Assembly (NCBI GenBank): GCA_963693365.1
Contig: CAVNZM010000001.1
Location: 20,584,001 to 20,648,000, forward strand
DNA: 64,000 nucleotides
DNA from: Amoebidium appalachense
Lineage: Eukaryota; Ichthyosporea
Direction: 5' to 3'
This document shows positions 58,451 to 64,000 of this stretch, piece after piece. How positions within the stretch are numbered: position 1 is the first letter of the stretch; each line of letters starts with the position of its first letter. The notes beneath the pieces are model-generated. The model did no database searches and was not told the origin of the DNA. It saw nothing but the letters and a program-made list of their open reading frames with translations. The position numbers were made by a program, and so were the translations under genes.

Positions 58451-61179
58451 CACTGCAACTCGTCCATACTAGACCACTGGTGCTTGTAGGGAGAGCCAAA
58501 CTCATGCACGATGGTGTTCTCAGGGAAGATTCTGTCTTGCAGCAGGCCATAGACAAAGCTGCCAATAGTGGTACGGGCAAGCGGGTCGATGCCAGGGTAG
58601 GCTGCCTCTACCTCTCTCCTGTAGCTCACACAGGCCTCGCGCAGAATGAGGGTGTCCACCATGCAGTACTTTATGAGCTCCTCCCGATTGTTCCAGCCGG
58701 CGGGCCCCCGTGCTGCCGCCTCCTCTGCATGCCAAGCACGAAAATTCTCAACGTCTTTGGAGCTTTTCATCATCTGCTCAGGCGCCCAGTAGCTCTGGTC
58801 AGGCAAGGGCCCGACATAGTCTTGGTGCTCTGGGGTGTTGAAGAGGAGCGGATAGTTGAGCTTGCTCAGGCCAGCGTCGCCCGAAAAGCCCCACATTTGC
58901 GGTAGCTGGCTCAGCGGGCGAGGCATGTGGCGCACGGAGTCCTGCACTCGCACACCGTGGTACTGGAGTTGTGGCACACTGCTGCCATCTAGGATGAAGC
59001 TGAAGTCACCGTTGCCACTGTCTGGGCTGCTCTTGCCCTCTCCTGACTGCATGGCATGCGCTATGTCTGCGGGGCTCAGCTGCTGGAGAAGTGCATTCAA
59101 AATGAAATGCACATCGTATTTTGCGCCGTTGTGTGCGTATGCGATGAAGCCTGTATGCGCCGGTTGAAAGAGCCATGCCATAAAGCGCTGCAAAGCTCCC
59201 GCCCCTGCCCACACATAGACCTCTGGGGGCAAGTTGGGGTGCTTGCTCCCAAAGTCAGGGCAAGTGCGTACCTCAGCACCCACCAGCAGGGCTTGGTCGG
59301 TCTGTACAGGAGGGTAGGCAGTGTAGCAGGCGGTGGCAACATTGACGTCTTGGGGCTGCCCGGTCCCAGCATTCATGTATGCCTCAAAATCAAAGCAGAT
59401 GAGGCCGGCAGGGGTCATGGTAGCCCGCTTCTTTGCTGACAGAGACTGATAAGGCGTGCGGTTGATAAAGCAGAAGTGAGTGCCGCGATGACTGAGCTTC
59501 TTGCACAGCCCGCACAGCTTCCAATCACAGAGACCCCACTCTTGGTGGAGCTTCCACAGGTCCGGTGACGTTTTGTCAAAAGCACCTGGATCCTTATTCA
59601 TGACCTGGCAGATAGTCTCCCAGCTGCGCTTGTATTCATTGCGTAGCTTTTTCTTGCTGCACAGGCGCACACAGCTGGTGCACCAGAAGTAGTTGGCAGA
59701 AAGTTTTGCACACGCGGCGGCGTCGTGGTTAGCCACACACTCGGCTGGAAGGGGAATGGCACAGCCAGTGCAGGTCATGGGGGTCAGGTTACCGTCAGCC
59801 GGAAACAGTAGCTGGTGTTGGCCGCTTCTGGCACTGCAGGTGCTGCATGAACTGCTGGCGCCGTCATCTGCGCTTGTTCTGACACATCTATGCTGGTGCC
59901 GGTCAACCAATTCCAAGCACCAGTCGCATGGGGTCAGATGGTCTGTTGCTGCAAAGGTACGCCCATGGAGAGCTCGCCGCCGCTCCCTACACAGGTGCAG
60001 TGCTTTCATGTCCCTAATAAGCTGGATATGCTGGTGCAGGCCCCCGGCTGCGAGGCTCACACCCTCGATGGCAAGGTAAGCAAACACAACACGACCACTG
60101 TCGTCTGTGTCTGCCTTTAAAAGCTCGTCATATGGCTGGGTACCGCGCTGAGGGATGCTGGCAAACACACGACAGTCATCGTCCAGGTTTACAAGTCGTA
60201 CGCATAGCATACGCTTGCCAGGTCCGAAATCACTGGGCCACACAGCACCACTGTTTATCAGGTAAACAGCCTGCTCCAACTCCTCACCAGTCCATCCACG
60301 GTTCTCAACGCCAGCAAACAGTTGGGGGTCGCTGCTATTTACTGCTGCACGAACTATGTCTGCACCCAGTTGGCGAGCGGATCTTGCCAAACACCTCGAA
60401 TCTCCTTGTAGCTCATGCCGCCGATATTTGTCCAAAAGGATGGCAGCAGCCAGGTTGGTGGTAAAACAGTCCTGCTTGCCCTTGCTGCTGTAGTCCGCAA
60501 TCGCGCCTTCCTTTCGCAAACGTGCAGCATTGCTGTTTGCTTCATTGCTGCGTTCGGCAGTAGACAGAGGGCAGCCAACACGCATTCCAGCACGCCACTG
60601 CTGAAGAATATGGGTGGAGCCTCCTTGCTGCCTGCTAGCATCTGCTTGATGATCTGGGGTATGCATGAACACCACCTCTATACGGCAGCGTGAGAATTCA
60701 AAGGCAAATGTTGTGCCATACAGCTGCTCCATGTCATTGTAGAAATCGCTGAGGCTACGCACCAGACTGACACTGCGGACATCAGCAAGCCGTACAATGG
60801 GCTTCCAGTCCACCCTGCCATGCACAGGGTCGTCACCAGCAAGGGTGTCGCGGCGTATAAGTGAGGTTTTGATTTGAATTCGATCACCTGGCTGAGGGCT
60901 CAATATTTTGAAAAGCTGCACTGTGACATGCTCAAAAAATTCTTCGAAAGCCTCAGGGTCAACGTCTTTAGGGTTAAGATTTGGGTTATCAGCAGCTGCA
61001 CCGTCATCATGCACCACACGAAAAAGGTAGCGTGTACCACCCAGGTTTAGTGTAGCCCGTGGCGGCTCTGCATGCTCAAGTCGGATAGCATCAGAGACAC
61101 GTCCATGTGCAAGGTCGTCCAAGTCAGGCGGCACCCAGCGCACGGGTTCGGAATCTAAGTGCATGGGATCTTGGGCCAT
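58291..61179 (-). pseudogene. Protein-primed family B DNA polymerase, exonuclease domain intact, palm lost (right arm and spacer)
   Basis: About 962 codons from the ATG at 61179. After a ~565-residue N-terminal region with paired cysteines comes the 3'-5' exonuclease: Exo I CFDFEAY (D~596, E~598), Exo II AHNGAKYDVHFIL, Exo III YCMVDTLIL. Then DPLARTTIGSFVYGLLQ and LPENTI-like FPENTIVHEF, as in Polinton/Maverick, adintovirus and linear-plasmid polymerases (DNA_pol_B_2 type). After MDELQWLCYV similarity stops (~58450) and the frame ends in unrelated residues. No palm motifs (SLYP, K-x3-N-x-YG, DTDS) follow, so it cannot polymerise. Family placement is confident at superfamily level only; it derives from a virus-like or transposon-like element. 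Confidence 0.75.
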
Positions 61180-61654
61180 GATCTGAATGGTATTAGGGTC
61201 AAGAAAAATTTCGTTGCGGGCTTTCAAAAGCTGCAAATTCGGCTACTTTAACCTGATTGGCTGTCTATCGGATGAAATTGGCTCTGCGATTGGACAAGCC
61301 GCAAAAACGCCATCTAAGGCTAAAAATGCTAGCCAAATAAATCTATTCTGCATGCCATCAGTGCCAATCACAAAGCTCGAAACGTCCCCGTGGGCGCTCC
61401 CAACCCTGAGCGTCCGATTGGACGGCAATCTACCGTCAACCCATCTAAGGCTAAAAACTCTAGCCAAATAAAGCTATTCCGCATGCCATCACAAAGCCCG
61501 ACCCAGCCATCGAACGCCCTCCTGGGCGCTCCCCCTATACCGCCTGAACCAGCGCCAATTTGGACGTATCTCGGTCGGGTCGGGCGCTGGTTGATGCATT
61601 ATTTCCGAGCTAGAAAAAAATTCCCAAAATCCGGGGGTAGGATGTGTGTACATC

Positions 61655-61715
61655 CCGGGATTCGAACCAGGTGCCTACCCGCTGTAATGCATCGAGATAA
61701 CCAATATTCCTACTT
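61655..61715 (-). ncRNA. tRNA-like / SINE-like sequence with Pol III B box
   Basis: On the minus strand GGTTCGAATCC matches the B box (GGTTCGANNCC) and is preceded about 35 bp upstream by a weak A-box-like TTGGTTATCTCG. Acceptor and D stems do not form a convincing tRNA, so a degenerate tRNA or tRNA-derived SINE is likelier. Confidence 0.3.
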
Positions 61716-62034
61716 TTTTTTATTGTTTTATTATGAAGTATATCCACATGTGGGGTGGTGCAGATATGGTGCTTTTTATCAATTGCTGTGTACTATTTTG
61801 TTACGTATACAGTAAACGTATAGCGAGACATTATAAATTAAATATAGCTCACGGCCATCTAGAGGTGAGATGGCCGTGATATAGCTGCATGTACTGGTGC
61901 GGATGTACGGTAGGGCAATGTGATTTCTTAAATATCACGAGTGCTTTGCAGAGTGTTTGAGGTGATTGATTCCTCTTTTTTTTTCTTCCCCGCCCTTAAG
62001 CTTGGTGGTGGTGTTTGTCTTGTGTGTGTGTGTG

Positions 62035-62107
<73 letters not shown>

Positions 62108-62806
62108 GGGGGGTTTAGATCGTAGTGCAAACGTGTGGTCCTTTTTTTTTTTTTTTTGTGCGTGCATGTGTGTGTGTTTTTCTTCCCTCCCTCGTAATCA
62201 AGCAGGCGGAGTTCAACTGTCGTACAATATAAGCTACCTTGGATAGGATCGAGATCATGCATGATATGTGGGACAACCGCAAAAATGCAGGTGCGAATTT
62301 GCAACGTGTGTGTGGACGTGCAGGCCTGTTTGCTCCCCCCAGCTGCATTGTGCAAGTAAATGGACGGTAAAGCGAGTCATGCAGGCACAAAGACCCTGTC
62401 TTTATTTCTTATGGTAGCCTGCTTGGTGTACCGGTGTAAATAACTAAATAAAAAAAATGGTACAGTCACGACATTGCCCCTCCACCGCCCGTCACACGTG
62501 TGGAACCGATTGTGCCTGCTTTACCTGATCACCTGCACATACTTCACATCTGACAGGGTGTGCAATCACAAAGCGTACCATGTTTGTTATGGGGCCAGCC
62601 TGAAATTTGCCTCAGTCCGCCAACATCTATATACGTTTGGTATGTCTTGCTCTGATTAGTGGCAGGCAGATACAAACACCTCTAAAGATGTTTCCTACGC
62701 AAAGCACACCCCCACCCACCCCATGTGCACACACACACCCTGCCTGTCCCCATCTCGGAGGAGTCCAACCATGCAAGTCCAACCCCCCCCCCCCCCCTCC
62801 CCTCCT
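61716..62806. other. Intergenic region and 3' flank of the ZC3H15 homologue
   Basis: No exon seen. (GT)n plus poly-G at 62021-62114. A minus-strand AATAAA (TTTATT at 62401-62406) could be the polyadenylation signal of the gene at 62807. Confidence 0.45.
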
Positions 62807-63823
<1,017 letters not shown>

Positions 63824-64000
63824 CTGCAGGCGAACATACATGTCAGTACACGACACTAGGAATAAACGTAATGGGGTTTCGGGATTTGGAGTGAAAAGAG
63901 AGGGGAAGGTGGTGGAGGGGAGGGGGGGGGGGGGGGGGGGGAGATTGAACCAGCAGCCATTCAAGTCTAGTGTCTGTGTTCGGAGACACTAATCCTCTAC

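Larger units (their letters stand above)
55831..61650. repeat. Giant palindrome: 2.17-kb inverted arms around a 1.49-kb spacer
   Basis: Left arm 55831-57997 and right arm 59483-61650 are reverse complements (coordinates sum to about 117480). Differences noticed: a T6/T7 run near 55861/61614 and one G/A near 56097/61384. Both arms carry upstream sequence plus the first ~565 codons of a DNA polymerase gene. The left flank is the LINE endonuclease; the right flank is an unrelated tRNA-like sequence. Confidence 0.95.

Noticed and set aside
58258-58905. Plus-strand ORF of 215 aa starting in the palindrome spacer
   Set aside because: It is antisense to the polymerase exonuclease frame, which has recognisable motifs; this frame has none.
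59501-60693. Several 60-130 aa frames antisense to the polymerase arms, present in both arms
   Set aside because: Identical in both arms only because the arms are identical; no domain or independent support.
61655-61715. Functional tRNA gene
   Set aside because: The B box is good, but acceptor and D stems do not pair and the T stem has a mismatch.

Overview
This is a window of an intron-rich nuclear genome from a eukaryote, most likely a unicellular protist. Coding exons are short and bounded by GT-AG (twice GC-AG) splice sites. Introns are packed with (GT)n/(CA)n, poly-G/poly-C and minisatellite arrays. There are no bacterial-type operons. The protein families are ancient eukaryotic ones, and the species cannot be fixed from the sequence. 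A cysteine-module secreted protein resembling those of choanoflagellates and other protists hints at a holozoan or similar flagellate, but that is only an inference. Most long open frames in the window are translations of microsatellites and are not genes.

Layout. (1) 166-12190, minus: a gene of at least 19 exons encoding a signal peptide, about sixteen cysteine-rich modules (mostly one 72-nt, phase 1-1 exon per module) and then a left-handed beta-helix of hexapeptide repeats. (2) 13846-19408, plus: nine exons of an aldo-keto reductase related to potassium-channel beta subunits, with an extra first exon that looks like a mitochondrial presequence. (3) 21350-21784, minus: a small intronless secreted protein of unknown function. 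(4) 24426-25852, plus: a three-exon protein with two PDZ-like domains. (5) 27757-48170, plus: a 36-exon RAD5/HLTF-type DNA-damage-tolerance ATPase (UBA-like, HIRAN, SNF2 helicase with embedded RING, 1024 aa). All exon phases join, and a CRE-CCAAT-CCAAT-E2F cluster lies upstream. (6) 50960-52870: an array of about twelve ~158-bp repeats, followed by a compact hairpin element. (7) 53031-55830, minus: a decayed non-LTR retrotransposon (AP endonuclease remnant, reverse transcriptase, 3' hairpin, A-tail). (8) 55831-61650: a giant palindrome with two nearly identical 2.17-kb arms, each carrying the start of a protein-primed family B DNA polymerase gene. The right copy runs on through the whole exonuclease domain but lacks the polymerase palm. 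(9) 62807-63823, minus: the last two exons of a ZC3H15/DFRP1 (Tma46) homologue that continues past the window edge.

The host genes do not form a pathway: they are a secreted or surface protein, a mitochondrial oxidoreductase, a PDZ scaffold, a replication-stress factor and a translation factor. The most unusual parts are the polymerase palindrome, the cysteine-module/beta-helix chimera, and the intron architecture: a recurrent CTGAY branch-site motif close to acceptors, a 17-nt micro-exon, two GC-AG introns, and tandem repeats running into splice sites.
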